Source: CAZTZL01 sp964617625 (GTDB lineage: Bacteria; Zhuqueibacterota; QNDG01; DSAB01). Taken from it: a stretch of 43,828 bases of DNA. The notes beneath the pieces are model-generated. The model saw only the letters and a list, made by a program, of their open reading frames with translations, had not been told where the DNA came from and did not search any database. The position numbers were made by a program, and so were the translations under genes. Shown here one piece after another: positions 32,897 through 41,982 of this stretch. The stretch covers positions 1 to 43,828 of the forward strand of contig CAZTZL010000020.1 of assembly GCA_964617625.1 (NCBI GenBank), given 5' to 3'. The first letter of the stretch is position 1. Every line of letters starts with the position of its first letter.

Positions 32897-33622
32897 TTAT
32901 AATTTCCCAACCAGACTTAAAAGCCGTAGCTTCCAGACAATCCATGCCGCTTCACGGATAATTCCCGGGCTCATTTTGGAAACACCGACATTCCGCCCTA
33001 GAAAAACAATCGGGATTTCGGAAAGCCGAAATCCTTTTTTCCATGCTTTAAAATCCATTTCGATCTGGAAGGCATATCCGTCGGAATGAATTCGGTTTAA
33101 ATCGATGGCTTCAAGTACATTTCTTCTGAAACACTTATATCCGCTTGTTGCATCGTGAATCGGCAGGCCGGTTACGATTCGCGTGTAAAGATTGGCGAAC
33201 CACGAAAGCAACAACCTGCGAATCGGCCAGTTAACCACATTCACGCCCTGCATATACCTTGAGCCAACCACAAGATCGCTCTCCCGGATTGCATCCAAAA
33301 ACAGATGAATCGTTTTTGGATCGTGAGAGAGATCCGCATCCATTTCAAAAACAAACTCGTACTCATTTTTCAAGGCAAACCGAAATCCTTCCACATAGGC
33401 TGTGCCTAAACCCATCTTCACAGGCCGTTGAAGTAGATGGATACGATGATCTTGTCCCTCCATTTCCTTGACAGCGTCTGCGGTTCCGTCCGGAGAATTG
33501 TCATCGACAACAAGGATTTCGATATTGGAATTTTGTGCCAAAATCTGAGGAATGATTTTTTTAATATTCCCGGCTTCGTTATATGTCGGGACAATAATCA
33601 GAATCTTATCTTTCGAATCCAT
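32897..33622 (-). CDS. Polyprenol-phosphate mannose synthase-like GT2
   Basis: A 241-residue soluble glycosyltransferase of the DPM1 type, which makes polyprenyl-phosphate sugar from a nucleotide sugar. It begins MDSKDKILIIVPTYNEAGN and shows VVDDNSPDGTAD, EMDADLSHDP (the DxD metal site), SRYMQGVNVVNW, DATSGYKCF and a C-terminal amphipathic end without the extra membrane domain of longer forms. The sugar is not proven. It may supply the GT39-type enzyme or DUF2723 protein. The open frame extends to a TTG at 33682, but the family start fits ATG 33622. GGTGG is rather far upstream. Confidence 0.92.
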   Translation of the reverse strand: MDSKDKILIIVPTYNEAGNIKKIIPQILAQNSNIEILVVDDNSPDGTADAVKEMEGQDHRIHLLQRPVKMGLGTAYVEGFRFALKNEYEFVFEMDADLSHDPKTIHLFLDAIRESDLVVGSRYMQGVNVVNWPIRRLLLSWFANLYTRIVTGLPIHDATSGYKCFRRNVLEAIDLNRIHSDGYAFQIEMDFKAWKKGFRLSEIPIVFLGRNVGVSKMSPGIIREAAWIVWKLRLLSLVGKL

Positions 33623-33841
33623 AAAAATGATTATTCCACCTTTTTTAGTGATAAATTGAATTCTTGCTTTAAGAATTATCAACAGCCAATTCTGATTTTC
33701 GAACTGTAACTTTTTATCCCTTTCGAAAATCGGACATCAACATTCATTATTGTTTATTCTTGCTTTTTCGACTTTCCATCTGTGTATATTTTCTACTGCC
33801 GGAAATCTTAATTGCAAACACGATCGGACATAGAATCTTTA

Positions 33842-34324
33842 CTATAACTTACTCCCTTTTTCCCGGAAAATCAACAGCTTTTGCCTGATCTCACAATCCC
33901 TGAGGGCCAAAATTTCTGCGGCCAGAACCGCCGCATTTCTGGCTCCTGCCTTTCCGATAGCAACGGTAGCAACAGGAATTCCAGCCGGCATCTGAACCAT
34001 GGAATAAAGCGCATCCTGCCCGCCCAGGGCCGATCCTTCCAGAGGAACACCGATCACAGGAAGAACAGTCCGGGAAGCCACCACTCCAGGTAAATGAGCC
34101 GCCATACCGGCTCCGGCGATAATGACACCGAATCCGTTTTTTTCCGCCTGAAGAGCAAACTGATCCACGGCTTCCGGTGTACGATGGGCCGACATAATAT
34201 GCACTTCGTGGGGAATTCCGAAATAATCCAATCCATGAATACAGGATTTCATGACCTCTTCATCGGATGAACTGCCCATGAGAACGGCTACTTTTAATTT
34301 GATTGAGTTTAATTTTTTATCCAT
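33842..34324 (-). CDS. purE: N5-carboxyaminoimidazole ribonucleotide mutase
   Basis: A 160-residue class I PurE that moves the carboxyl group of N5-CAIR to C4, giving CAIR in purine synthesis. Motifs are VLMGSSSDEEVM, SAHRTPE, GAGMAAHLPGVVAS and VPLEGSALGGQDALYSMVQMPAGIPVATVAIG, all intact. AGGAGT lies before ATG 34324; an in-frame start at 34348 is possible. It follows the DUF4837 gene by 57 bp, in a run of envelope genes. purK is not nearby, so co-transcription here is probably incidental. Confidence 0.96.
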   Translation of the reverse strand: MDKKLNSIKLKVAVLMGSSSDEEVMKSCIHGLDYFGIPHEVHIMSAHRTPEAVDQFALQAEKNGFGVIIAGAGMAAHLPGVVASRTVLPVIGVPLEGSALGGQDALYSMVQMPAGIPVATVAIGKAGARNAAVLAAEILALRDCEIRQKLLIFREKGSKL

Positions 34325-34381
34325 GCATTCAACTCCTGTTTTAATCAATCCGAGAATTTGACAAGCATTTCATTACGGAAT

Positions 34382-35416
34382 TTATTTGTCTCCGACGGGA
34401 TCGTAAACCGTTCGAAATGTGTGCGCCATAATATCCATTCGTTTCAGAAATGGCAGTTTTTGGTCTGAATATTCGGGAGCAAAAACAGCCAGATCGATCA
34501 TATACAAACGACCCGAAAGCGAATCATAAAACGTGTAATTTTTAAAAGGTCCGCCTACCACTTTTTCTTTCTGCTCCCAAAGTCCGGTCGTGACAATAGC
34601 ATCCCTTCCTAAAAATTTCGATCGGAAAGATACCAAGTAATGTTCAGAAACCTCTTCTCCTTCCATGTACGATTTTTCGAGACGGTTACGTTCCTGAACC
34701 ACCCAGCCCGTATTTAGCATCAAGGTATCGCCTTTTTCGATCCAGTGAATAAAAATCCATCGCTCGGGATATAACCGCCGAAGCCAGACATATCCATCCT
34801 CCGAAACCTCATCCATCAGATGGTAGTCGTGCTGTATCCTCAGCGTCCATCCATAAAGGTCGAATAAATGTTTCTCAAGTTTTTTCTCTTCTTTTCGACC
34901 GAACATCTCCTTTTCGGTGCGCCGCTTAAAATCCGTATCAAAAATTGCATAGAGCATCTGCCCGTTCGATTCGATTTGCCTTCTGAGCGTTTGAATATCT
35001 CTTCCGACAAGAATGACCAGAATCTGATTTCTGGCCCATTGGTTCTTTTGCGTAAATAAAAAATATTCCCCCGTTTCAATACCGGACCGGACATTGGACT
35101 GAACAAGCAAATCCTGTACGATCTGTCCGATTTTACCCTCTGAATTGAGTGTTGCAGCTATGATGAGATAACGGAATTCACTGTATCGTTCAAAATCCTG
35201 ATCGGAGACATGAACAAGTGCAAATGATTTTTCCGGCTGAGGTGTCCTGATCACATGTTCAATTGAATTTCTGAGCGGTCCCTGTAAAGCCTCCCAATCC
35301 GTGGAATCCGCCATTACTCCGATCTTGCCTTCCTGCCACCATCCAGTGGGTTTCGATGTACACGATAAAAGAAAAAAGATCAGATAAATGGGAATAAAAA
35401 CTCTCACTATTTTCAT
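34382..35416 (-). CDS. DUF4837-like lipoprotein
   Basis: A 344-residue lipoprotein with signal and lipobox IFFLLSCTSKP. The order WEALQGPLRNSIEHVIRTPQPEKSFALVHV near the start, followed by a long domain with MYAIFDTDFKRR, FVVQERNRLEKSY-like stretches and a terminal DIMAHTFRTVYD, agrees with DUF4837, a family known mainly from FCB bacteria and without known function. Assignment rests on pattern memory and deserves a profile search. Its ATG overlaps the stop of the flippase-like gene (ATGA), a sign of coupled translation. Confidence 0.72.
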   Translation of the reverse strand: MKIVRVFIPIYLIFFLLSCTSKPTGWWQEGKIGVMADSTDWEALQGPLRNSIEHVIRTPQPEKSFALVHVSDQDFERYSEFRYLIIAATLNSEGKIGQIVQDLLVQSNVRSGIETGEYFLFTQKNQWARNQILVILVGRDIQTLRRQIESNGQMLYAIFDTDFKRRTEKEMFGRKEEKKLEKHLFDLYGWTLRIQHDYHLMDEVSEDGYVWLRRLYPERWIFIHWIEKGDTLMLNTGWVVQERNRLEKSYMEGEEVSEHYLVSFRSKFLGRDAIVTTGLWEQKEKVVGGPFKNYTFYDSLSGRLYMIDLAVFAPEYSDQKLPFLKRMDIMAHTFRTVYDPVGDK

Positions 35417-36414
35417 GACGATACTCCTTGATTTTCAGAGACACACTCTGATGCATCGATTCGTTGCGGCCCGATTCTTTTTCGAATCATGAATATTATG
35501 CCTCCGGGAAGGCTCGATACAATGGCCACCAGATAGGCCAAAAACTCAACCGAAAAGGATTGTAATGTCGTCATTCCGATTATCCCGAACAGAACCACTC
35601 CGGTCTGTTCACGAAGGCCAATTCCACCGATGCTGACCGGCAGGCTGGATACAATGGCCACTACCGGGATAATGAGAAAGAAATAAACCGGCGAAATGGA
35701 AATCCCCAGTGAAAGAGCCAACAGATAGTGTGTCATTATTCTTGCACTCTGAACAATTATGGAAATGACGATCACAGAGAAAAACAATTTTTTCTGCCGT
35801 CCGAAATCGTGAATTTTACGGTAGACCTCCCGGATCTTTACGACAATATTACCGGGGATCAGCCTTTCCATTATCCAGGCAAAAGGCCGGGCAAACGGTT
35901 TATGAAAAAAGAAAAATCCGATAAATATCCACATAAGAATCAGGACAGCACACGGAATTAAAAACTCCATCTTTACATCCAGCTTCAAAATAACAAACGG
36001 GGCTGCAAGAATAGCCATGCCGGACATGACAAACAATCCCATGAACCGATCGAGAAAAACCGTTGAAACAGCCGCCGGACCGTTTTTGGCATACCTTCTG
36101 ATATCATACATTCGGAAAAAATCTCCGCCCATCGCGCTGATAAAAAAATTATTAAAGAACAACCCGACAAAATAAAATGAAAGGGATTGCTTCCAGGCAA
36201 TGGCAATACGCTCCGATCTGAGAAGAATCCACCACTGGAAACTTCCCAAAATATGGCTGGAACCAAAAAGCATAATGGTCACGATTAACCATCCCAAATT
36301 CGCAGTAGAAAGATGGGCCACTACCTTTTCAATACCGATCCTGTGCAGCAGAAATCCAATTAGAAAAGCACTGATCGCGATCTTCAAGCTCTGAATGACA
36401 ATCTTTCTAATCAC
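35413..36414 (-). CDS. Lysylphosphatidylglycerol-synthase-type transmembrane protein (YbhN/UPF0104-like)
   Basis: A 333-residue protein with about eight hydrophobic segments. GDFFRMYDIRRY, STVFLDRFMGLFVM and the C-terminal PVSIGGIGLREQTGVVLFG are characteristic of the LPG synthase membrane domain family, which lies in many glycolipid clusters and probably flips or moves lipids. It lacks the catalytic domain of MprF. Start is GTG, overlapping the stop of the preceding GT2 gene (GTGA), and its stop overlaps the start of DUF4837, so the three are translationally coupled. Confidence 0.88.
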   Translation of the reverse strand: MIRKIVIQSLKIAISAFLIGFLLHRIGIEKVVAHLSTANLGWLIVTIMLFGSSHILGSFQWWILLRSERIAIAWKQSLSFYFVGLFFNNFFISAMGGDFFRMYDIRRYAKNGPAAVSTVFLDRFMGLFVMSGMAILAAPFVILKLDVKMEFLIPCAVLILMWIFIGFFFFHKPFARPFAWIMERLIPGNIVVKIREVYRKIHDFGRQKKLFFSVIVISIIVQSARIMTHYLLALSLGISISPVYFFLIIPVVAIVSSLPVSIGGIGLREQTGVVLFGIIGMTTLQSFSVEFLAYLVAIVSSLPGGIIFMIRKRIGPQRIDASECVSENQGVSS

Positions 36415-37478
36415 TCATTCTCCACTATTCTTGCAGGATAACCTTTAAGTTGACGAACACTCTGCACCCCCCGAAGAAAATAGGCTAGCGCCACACTGCC
36501 GCGGTACATGCGATGCAACAATTCGCCCTCGGAAACATTTCTAATCTTCGACACCCGCTTTCTTCCCAGAACAATGATATTCCAGTTTTTAATGACACCC
36601 AAAAAACCGATCACAATAGCCAGACAACGTTTCCACTGTCCGGTAATGAATGAAAAAACCAGTGTAATTATCTCAAGAAAAAGACGAATCGGAAAAAGCC
36701 ACAACAAGGTAACCCACGTATGATTCCGCAGCAGCATCAGAAGATTGTTCCGATGATTGAGCAACATTTTTTTTAGCTGTTGTTCATTTAAAGTACCACC
36801 CGTCTGGTGGTACACCTTAGAAGCAGGTTCAAAGACGATCCGGTAGCCGGCCCATTGAATCCGCCAGTTCAGATCGATCTCTTCCATGTGAGCGAAAAAG
36901 GTTTCATCGAACAGACCGGTTTTTTCAAGAACGGAACGGTTGAAAAGCGTCGCGGCTCCGGTTGACCAGAAGATATCTCTCTTCTGATTATATTGGCCCT
37001 CATCCAGTTCCATGGTATTGAAAAGACGTCCCCATGCAAAAGGATAACCGAAAATATCGATCTCGCCGCCCGCCGCCCCGCAGTAATCGAAACGCCTGCG
37101 GTTATAAATCGAAAGCATTTTGGGTTGAACAGCCGCGATTCGTGGATCAGATTCAGCCGCCTGAATGAGCGGACCCAGCCAATTCGAGTCTACTTCCGTA
37201 TCGTTATTGAGTAGAAGCACGTAAGGACTTTTCGAAGAACGGATTCCGAGATTGCATCCTGCTGCAAATCCCAAATTAACTGGACTTCTGACAAGATGGA
37301 TATCCGGAAATTCAGCCTTCACCATTTCGACACTGTTGTCTGTGGACCCGTTATCGACAATCAGAATCTGAAAATTCCGATACCGGCTTTTTTGCAATGA
37401 AAGAAGGCAACGGCGAAGAATCTCTTCGCCGTTCCAATGTGGGATAACAACAACAATCTTTGGAATCCGCTTGTTCAA
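36411..37478 (-). CDS. GT2 family glycosyltransferase (rhamnosyltransferase-like)
   Basis: A 355-residue glycosyltransferase with the GT2 order VVVIPHWNGEEIL, VDNGSTDNSVEM, LLNNDTEVDSNWL (DxD-like) and HMEEIDLNWRIQWAG. A C-terminal hydrophobic region suggests membrane association. TTG at 37478 is the likely start with GGGAG eight bases upstream. It resembles dTDP-rhamnosyl or galactofuranosyl transferases of surface glycans, but the sugar is undetermined. It lies 37 bp after the DUF2723 gene and overlaps the flippase-like gene. Confidence 0.9.
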   Translation of the reverse strand: MNKRIPKIVVVIPHWNGEEILRRCLLSLQKSRYRNFQILIVDNGSTDNSVEMVKAEFPDIHLVRSPVNLGFAAGCNLGIRSSKSPYVLLLNNDTEVDSNWLGPLIQAAESDPRIAAVQPKMLSIYNRRRFDYCGAAGGEIDIFGYPFAWGRLFNTMELDEGQYNQKRDIFWSTGAATLFNRSVLEKTGLFDETFFAHMEEIDLNWRIQWAGYRIVFEPASKVYHQTGGTLNEQQLKKMLLNHRNNLLMLLRNHTWVTLLWLFPIRLFLEIITLVFSFITGQWKRCLAIVIGFLGVIKNWNIIVLGRKRVSKIRNVSEGELLHRMYRGSVALAYFLRGVQSVRQLKGYPARIVENE

Positions 37479-37515
37479 TCCGGAGCTCCCGTTATAATAT
37501 AATAAGCTTTATTTT

Positions 37516-40224
37516 TTATTTTTCTTTATTTTCTCCTCTTGCCAGTGAATCTCTTCCTGCCAATTGTTTTAATTGTTCCAGCTGCTGCTGTGCGTTGGTA
37601 TCTTCCGGATGACGGAGAAGCCAGTTCTCAAGCAGATGGACTCCTTTCTCGTATTGTTCGGACATCTGGTACACCCGGAACAGCTCCGAATAGGCTTGAA
37701 CATCATCTTTATTTTGATTAATCAACTCCATAAGAATTTCTTCGGCCCGGTCCCATTTATTGAGAAACTGCCCGTAGTATCCCGCAAGCCAGATTCTTTC
37801 ATCCCGACTGACCTGGGTTCCCGGCAATATGTATTTAAATTGTTCGTCCACATCTTTGTCACGACCGAGTCTTCGGTAGAGGTCAGCGACGATCAGGGCC
37901 GTCTGCTCACTCGAATAGGGGATATGGCTCGGCGGAATTAATCGCGACATCTCATCCAGGACAAAAGAAGCATCCTCATTCTTTCCATTTAAAAGGTAAT
38001 ATCTGGCCAGTTCCCGATAAGCCGAACGGTAGTTCTGCAACAGGGCAATCGTACTCCGGTTAAAATAAACTTTCGGATCATTCAGACCGCGGTATTGATA
38101 CTTTTCTAAAAGATTCCGTCGAAGAGTATCCGGTTCGATATGTTTAACTTTGTAAGGAAGTACCTTAAATGCCAGACCATCCATACGTAAATACTCATCC
38201 AGACCAATCATATTGTCCCTGGAGACCGTTACCGCAAAATAGACCGGCTTCTTCCACTTTGCTGCTTCCAGAATGCGAAGTATCATTAGATCCTGAACGC
38301 GAAGCCCTCCTCCTTCGGCCACCTGAAAGGTTGGTTCCAGCTTGAAAGTCAGACTTTCAGACAAGCCTGCGGCATCATCAGAATTAAGTTGTTTTTTTAA
38401 TGTTTCTCTTACCTCTTCCGGGATGCTGATCTGGAATTGTTTGGTCTTCCATCCGACCGGATAAAGACGGGAAATGACATTGTCGGTCAATCCCATTGGG
38501 ACGGGAGGATCATCATCCCTTAATTGTTTGATGTACCACTGTGTGTTTAAAAGGGACAAATTAACCACATGGACATCTTTCCGAACACCGTATACTTCTT
38601 GGAGAAACCAGAGAGGAAATGTATCATTGTCACCATTCGTAAAAATGATTCCATCCTGTTCACACGACTGCAGAATGTTATATGAATAATCATAGGCAAT
38701 ATAATTACCGCTCCTGTCGTGGTCTTGAAAATTATAGGCAAATAAATTGACCGGCACCGCAATCAAAAGAACGATAGAAACAACTGCAAAAACGATTTTT
38801 TTCAGAGCCAGCCGCTTTTTAATCAAATCGGATATCCATTCAAAAATGCCGGCAATCCCTATTCCGATCCAGAGGGCAAATGCAAAAAAAGAACCCACAT
38901 AGGAATAATCCCTTTCACGCGGTTCAGGATCTTTCTGATCCAGATAGAGAATAATGGCGTATCCGGTGATCAAGAATAAAATTAAAACTGCCACAGCGCG
39001 TTTCTTGTCCCGGAAAAAGTGATGTACCGCGCCCCACAAACCGACGATAAAGGGAAGGCCGTACAGACCCCTGAGGCTGATTATTTCAATAATGCGGTTA
39101 TTTTCATCGAACTGGTTTCCCTTCCCGATAAACTGCCAGCCGAAATAGCGGGTGTACATAAAGTGAATCTGGTACCGCCAAAAATCCGCCTGTCGGTGCA
39201 TGAAGGTCAGGAACAAACTCTCATTGCCGTACTGTTTTCTGCCGAGATAATCATTCATTCCCTGAAGTGTGGCGGGTGCATTCTCGTTGATCGGGGGATT
39301 CAGTCCGGCACGTACATAAATAAGGATATATGTGGAATATCCGATAAACACAAGTACCGGAATTACCCACCAGGCGCGAAAAGCGCCACGGTCTTTCCGA
39401 TACATGTAAATGAGACTGGCGATAACCCAGATTGCACCGAAATATTTCAGAAAGTTCCATGCCCTGGCCTGATGCTCATTGATGGCTGTGTAGGACATTT
39501 TCGATGGATCGAATTGAAAAAAGAGGACGTACAGTGTAAACGGTACAATCGCCTGGACAAAAATCAACAGCAGCAAATTTCTGACTGTTTTATTTTCGTG
39601 AAAGAATGCGACCAAAAGCACGAATGGATATGTCAAAATATTCAATAGATGAACGCCCGTTGCCAGACCAAACAGATAAAAGATGAGAAAGATGAGAACG
39701 ATGCTTCCTGCTTTTTCCGACCGTTCTCCCCAGTAAAGCGCCAGCCAGACCACAACTGCCGTAAAAAACATGGAAAAAGCATACACTTCGGCTTCCACAG
39801 CATTGAACCAGAAACTGTCCGTAAACGCAAACGCCAGTGCGCCAAATGCACCGCTGAAATACATGATGAACCGATCTTCCCAATTTTTCGCTTCACCGCG
39901 CCATCGCCGTATCAATTGAACAATAATCAGATAGGCAAAGAAAACCGAACCGGCACTTACTAAAACAGAAAACATATTGACGCGCAGCCCGATGTCTTTG
40001 AAAAAAGGAAGCATGGTGAGAATTCTTCCGATTAGCAGATAGAGCGGCGCGCCGGGGGGATGCATGACACCTAAAATATTTGAACAAGCGATAAATTCAC
40101 CGCAGTCCCAGAAAGAGGTAGTGGGTGCCACGGTCCGTGCATAGGTGATTAATGCGATTAAAAAAACCACTGCCCCGACAATAGCTTGAATTTTCCGGTT
40201 GATCGATTTGTCTAAAGAATCCAT
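37516..40224 (-). CDS. DUF2723 (TMEM260-like) membrane glycosyltransferase with C-terminal repeats
   Basis: A 902-residue polytopic protein. The N-terminus ITYARTVAPTTSFWDCGEFIACSNILGVMHPPGAP has the conserved WDCGEF and HPPG patterns of DUF2723, in which the acidic loop is the GT-C catalytic region. About a dozen membrane segments follow, then a soluble region with FTNGDNDTFPLWFLQEVYGVRKDV and a helical, TPR-like tail (residues ~700-890). Human TMEM260, of the same family, is a protein O-mannosyltransferase, so this may glycosylate exported proteins; that is extrapolation. GGAGG is just upstream of the ATG. The promoter is at 40262-40290, and it is probably the first gene of the run leading to purE. 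Confidence 0.92.
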   Translation of the reverse strand: MDSLDKSINRKIQAIVGAVVFLIALITYARTVAPTTSFWDCGEFIACSNILGVMHPPGAPLYLLIGRILTMLPFFKDIGLRVNMFSVLVSAGSVFFAYLIIVQLIRRWRGEAKNWEDRFIMYFSGAFGALAFAFTDSFWFNAVEAEVYAFSMFFTAVVVWLALYWGERSEKAGSIVLIFLIFYLFGLATGVHLLNILTYPFVLLVAFFHENKTVRNLLLLIFVQAIVPFTLYVLFFQFDPSKMSYTAINEHQARAWNFLKYFGAIWVIASLIYMYRKDRGAFRAWWVIPVLVFIGYSTYILIYVRAGLNPPINENAPATLQGMNDYLGRKQYGNESLFLTFMHRQADFWRYQIHFMYTRYFGWQFIGKGNQFDENNRIIEIISLRGLYGLPFIVGLWGAVHHFFRDKKRAVAVLILFLITGYAIILYLDQKDPEPRERDYSYVGSFFAFALWIGIGIAGIFEWISDLIKKRLALKKIVFAVVSIVLLIAVPVNLFAYNFQDHDRSGNYIAYDYSYNILQSCEQDGIIFTNGDNDTFPLWFLQEVYGVRKDVHVVNLSLLNTQWYIKQLRDDDPPVPMGLTDNVISRLYPVGWKTKQFQISIPEEVRETLKKQLNSDDAAGLSESLTFKLEPTFQVAEGGGLRVQDLMILRILEAAKWKKPVYFAVTVSRDNMIGLDEYLRMDGLAFKVLPYKVKHIEPDTLRRNLLEKYQYRGLNDPKVYFNRSTIALLQNYRSAYRELARYYLLNGKNEDASFVLDEMSRLIPPSHIPYSSEQTALIVADLYRRLGRDKDVDEQFKYILPGTQVSRDERIWLAGYYGQFLNKWDRAEEILMELINQNKDDVQAYSELFRVYQMSEQYEKGVHLLENWLLRHPEDTNAQQQLEQLKQLAGRDSLARGENKEK

Positions 40225-40261
40225 TCATTTCCTCCACATAACTAATTGTGATTAACTGAAT

Positions 40262-40290
40262 AAAATACATCAAATTTATTATGAAATCAA
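40262..40290 (-). promoter_or_regulatory. Promoter of the DUF2723 gene and following genes
   Basis: On the minus strand there is TTGATT (40290-40285), a 17-bp spacer and TATTTT (40267-40262). Confidence 0.6.
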
Positions 40291-40344
40291 GAAATATATC
40301 CGTGTCATATTTTTCATGTCGTCACTATTACCATTTGGTTTATT

Positions 40345-41331
40345 TCAGTTTTTCCCGAACAGGCCAAAGACAAAATCACTCCGATTTTTTTGAAGATAAT
40401 CATCTTCCGCGGCAAACATTAAATCGAGTATGCGTTTCGATTCGTCTATATCCGTATCAATAAAATTATGTGCAATATCTTTAAACAACGGATGAAGCAG
40501 ATTTCCGCCGAGTCCTTTGATTTCGACTGGTTTAAAATACCTGTTTAAAACGGGTAAAATATTTTCGGATTCCACCGCCTCCGACGGATCGGAAAGTACC
40601 ATTCGAATCAGGCCGGGCCGGTATTGTCTTTTCTTTATTCTTTCACTTTTCCAGATTTTTCTATAATCTTCCGGGATTTGATCCAGCAGCTCGCAGACAG
40701 TCTTGATTTGATTCCTCGGCCATTGGAACCGGTTCGGCCCGACATATTCATGGATCACAAGCATACCATCCAGCTTTAATGATTCTCTAACCTGAACCAG
40801 TATTTTTTCCACATCCCGGATGTGATGTAAAAATCCGTTGAACAGGATCAAATCATACTGTGAAACACCAAAATCAAATTGATAAATATTGTTGACATGA
40901 AAATTCAGGTTTTGAATTTTTCGCTTTTGTGCCGTCTGAATAGCATTCAATATTCTGGGTTCGGAAAGATCGAACGCTTCTATCGATGAAAAACAGGGAT
41001 ATTGAGCCAGCCTCATTTCGATTGATCCGGTACCGCAGCCGGGGGAGAGCACTTTCAGGTGTTTCTTGCCTTTCAGATATTTCCGGTAAATGTATTCGGG
41101 AAATTCAATATCCTTCATCCCGGTGATAAGCCGGTTCCTCCGTTCCCGAACTGCCGGAATATCCTGCCAGTGAATTGGGGCTGCCTTAATATGACTCCAT
41201 GTCGATCGTGTTCTTTTGATTCCGGCAATATGAAATTTCTGAACTAAAAAACGCCAGCCGTCTCTTTTTATTTTCTGACAAACATCCAGAACATCCGCAA
41301 ATGAAATCCATGTTTTATTTTTCAAAAACAT
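40345..41331 (-). CDS. Class I SAM-dependent methyltransferase
   Basis: A 328-residue protein starting MFLKNKTWISF; a TTG at 41349 would add six residues, and neither has a visible ribosome site. The Rossmann core starts LKVLSPGCGTGSIEMRL (motif I) and continues with IEAFDLSE, YDLILFNGFLHHI and LKLDGMLVIHEYVGPNR, giving a complete SAM site. The ~80 residues ahead of it and ~130 behind it have no clear family. The acceptor is unknown; nearby glycosyltransferases make a lipid or sugar target possible. Confidence 0.87.
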   Translation of the reverse strand: MFLKNKTWISFADVLDVCQKIKRDGWRFLVQKFHIAGIKRTRSTWSHIKAAPIHWQDIPAVRERRNRLITGMKDIEFPEYIYRKYLKGKKHLKVLSPGCGTGSIEMRLAQYPCFSSIEAFDLSEPRILNAIQTAQKRKIQNLNFHVNNIYQFDFGVSQYDLILFNGFLHHIRDVEKILVQVRESLKLDGMLVIHEYVGPNRFQWPRNQIKTVCELLDQIPEDYRKIWKSERIKKRQYRPGLIRMVLSDPSEAVESENILPVLNRYFKPVEIKGLGGNLLHPLFKDIAHNFIDTDIDESKRILDLMFAAEDDYLQKNRSDFVFGLFGKN

Positions 41332-41510
41332 CCAACTTTCGATTTTCAAAGGGTCAATGAATTAAATTACGCAACACCAAATCGCTTTATCAAACTCTGA
41401 CAAATTTTAAGAAAATAATCGAGAACCCTGTCATCATGAGTATAACCGAAGGATGAGCTGAGTCCAAGCCAGAATAAGAGTATCTTGAAAATTTATCAAA
41501 GTTCAGATCT

Positions 41511-41951
41511 CTACTTCTTTTTTGTTTGTTTTTTTCCGGTTTTTTCGGTTTTCTTCCCTGACGCCTCTTTCGTTTCCTGCTTTTTTTCTTCCGATTGATC
41601 CTCTGTTTTTTTACTTTCTTCCGGCGGTTTTTCTTCTTTCTTTTCCCCGGTCTTCTTCTCGGCTTCTTTCTGCGCCTTCTCCTTCTTTTCTTTTTCCGCT
41701 TCATCGATAAAGTTCAACTGCAGTTCGCTGATCGACCTGTCCAGAAAATGCTTCTCCTGTTCAGACAGATTCCCCTGTGTCTTCTTGCGAATAACCTCTA
41801 ACATGTCGATGGAAAACCGCGCTTGATCCAGACTTCTCTCAACTTTATCCGTCATCGGATTTTTCACCTTGCCCATCTGCTGCCATGCCGCCATCTGAAA
41901 CGTCAGAATCAACTGCATGAAAAAAGCTTCTTCTTTCTGTTTATCGTCCAT
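41511..41951 (-). CDS. DUF1844 protein with long Lys/Glu-rich tail
   Basis: A 146-residue protein. Residues 1-85 fit DUF1844 (FFMQLILTFQMAAWQQMGK, LDQARFSIDMLEVIRKKTQGNLSEQE, LQLNF), a small helical family found across many phyla. The remaining ~60 residues are almost entirely Lys, Glu, Thr and Gln and must be disordered. AAGGAGG is seven bases before ATG 41951; an apparent longer start at 41969 would include that site. The gene follows the secreted protein at the right edge by 31 bp, so the two may be co-transcribed. Function unknown. Confidence 0.87.
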   Translation of the reverse strand: MDDKQKEEAFFMQLILTFQMAAWQQMGKVKNPMTDKVERSLDQARFSIDMLEVIRKKTQGNLSEQEKHFLDRSISELQLNFIDEAEKEKKEKAQKEAEKKTGEKKEEKPPEESKKTEDQSEEKKQETKEASGKKTEKTGKKQTKKK

Positions 41952-41982
41952 ATATTTTCCTCCTTGCAAACAAATACCATTA

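Noticed and set aside
39019..39648. A 209-residue plus-strand frame
   Set aside because: It lies antisense within the DUF2723 gene, whose family motifs and promoter are clear.
41390..41704. A 104-residue very basic Arg/Lys-rich frame on the minus strand
   Set aside because: It is an out-of-frame reading of the Lys/Glu-rich tail of the DUF1844 gene.
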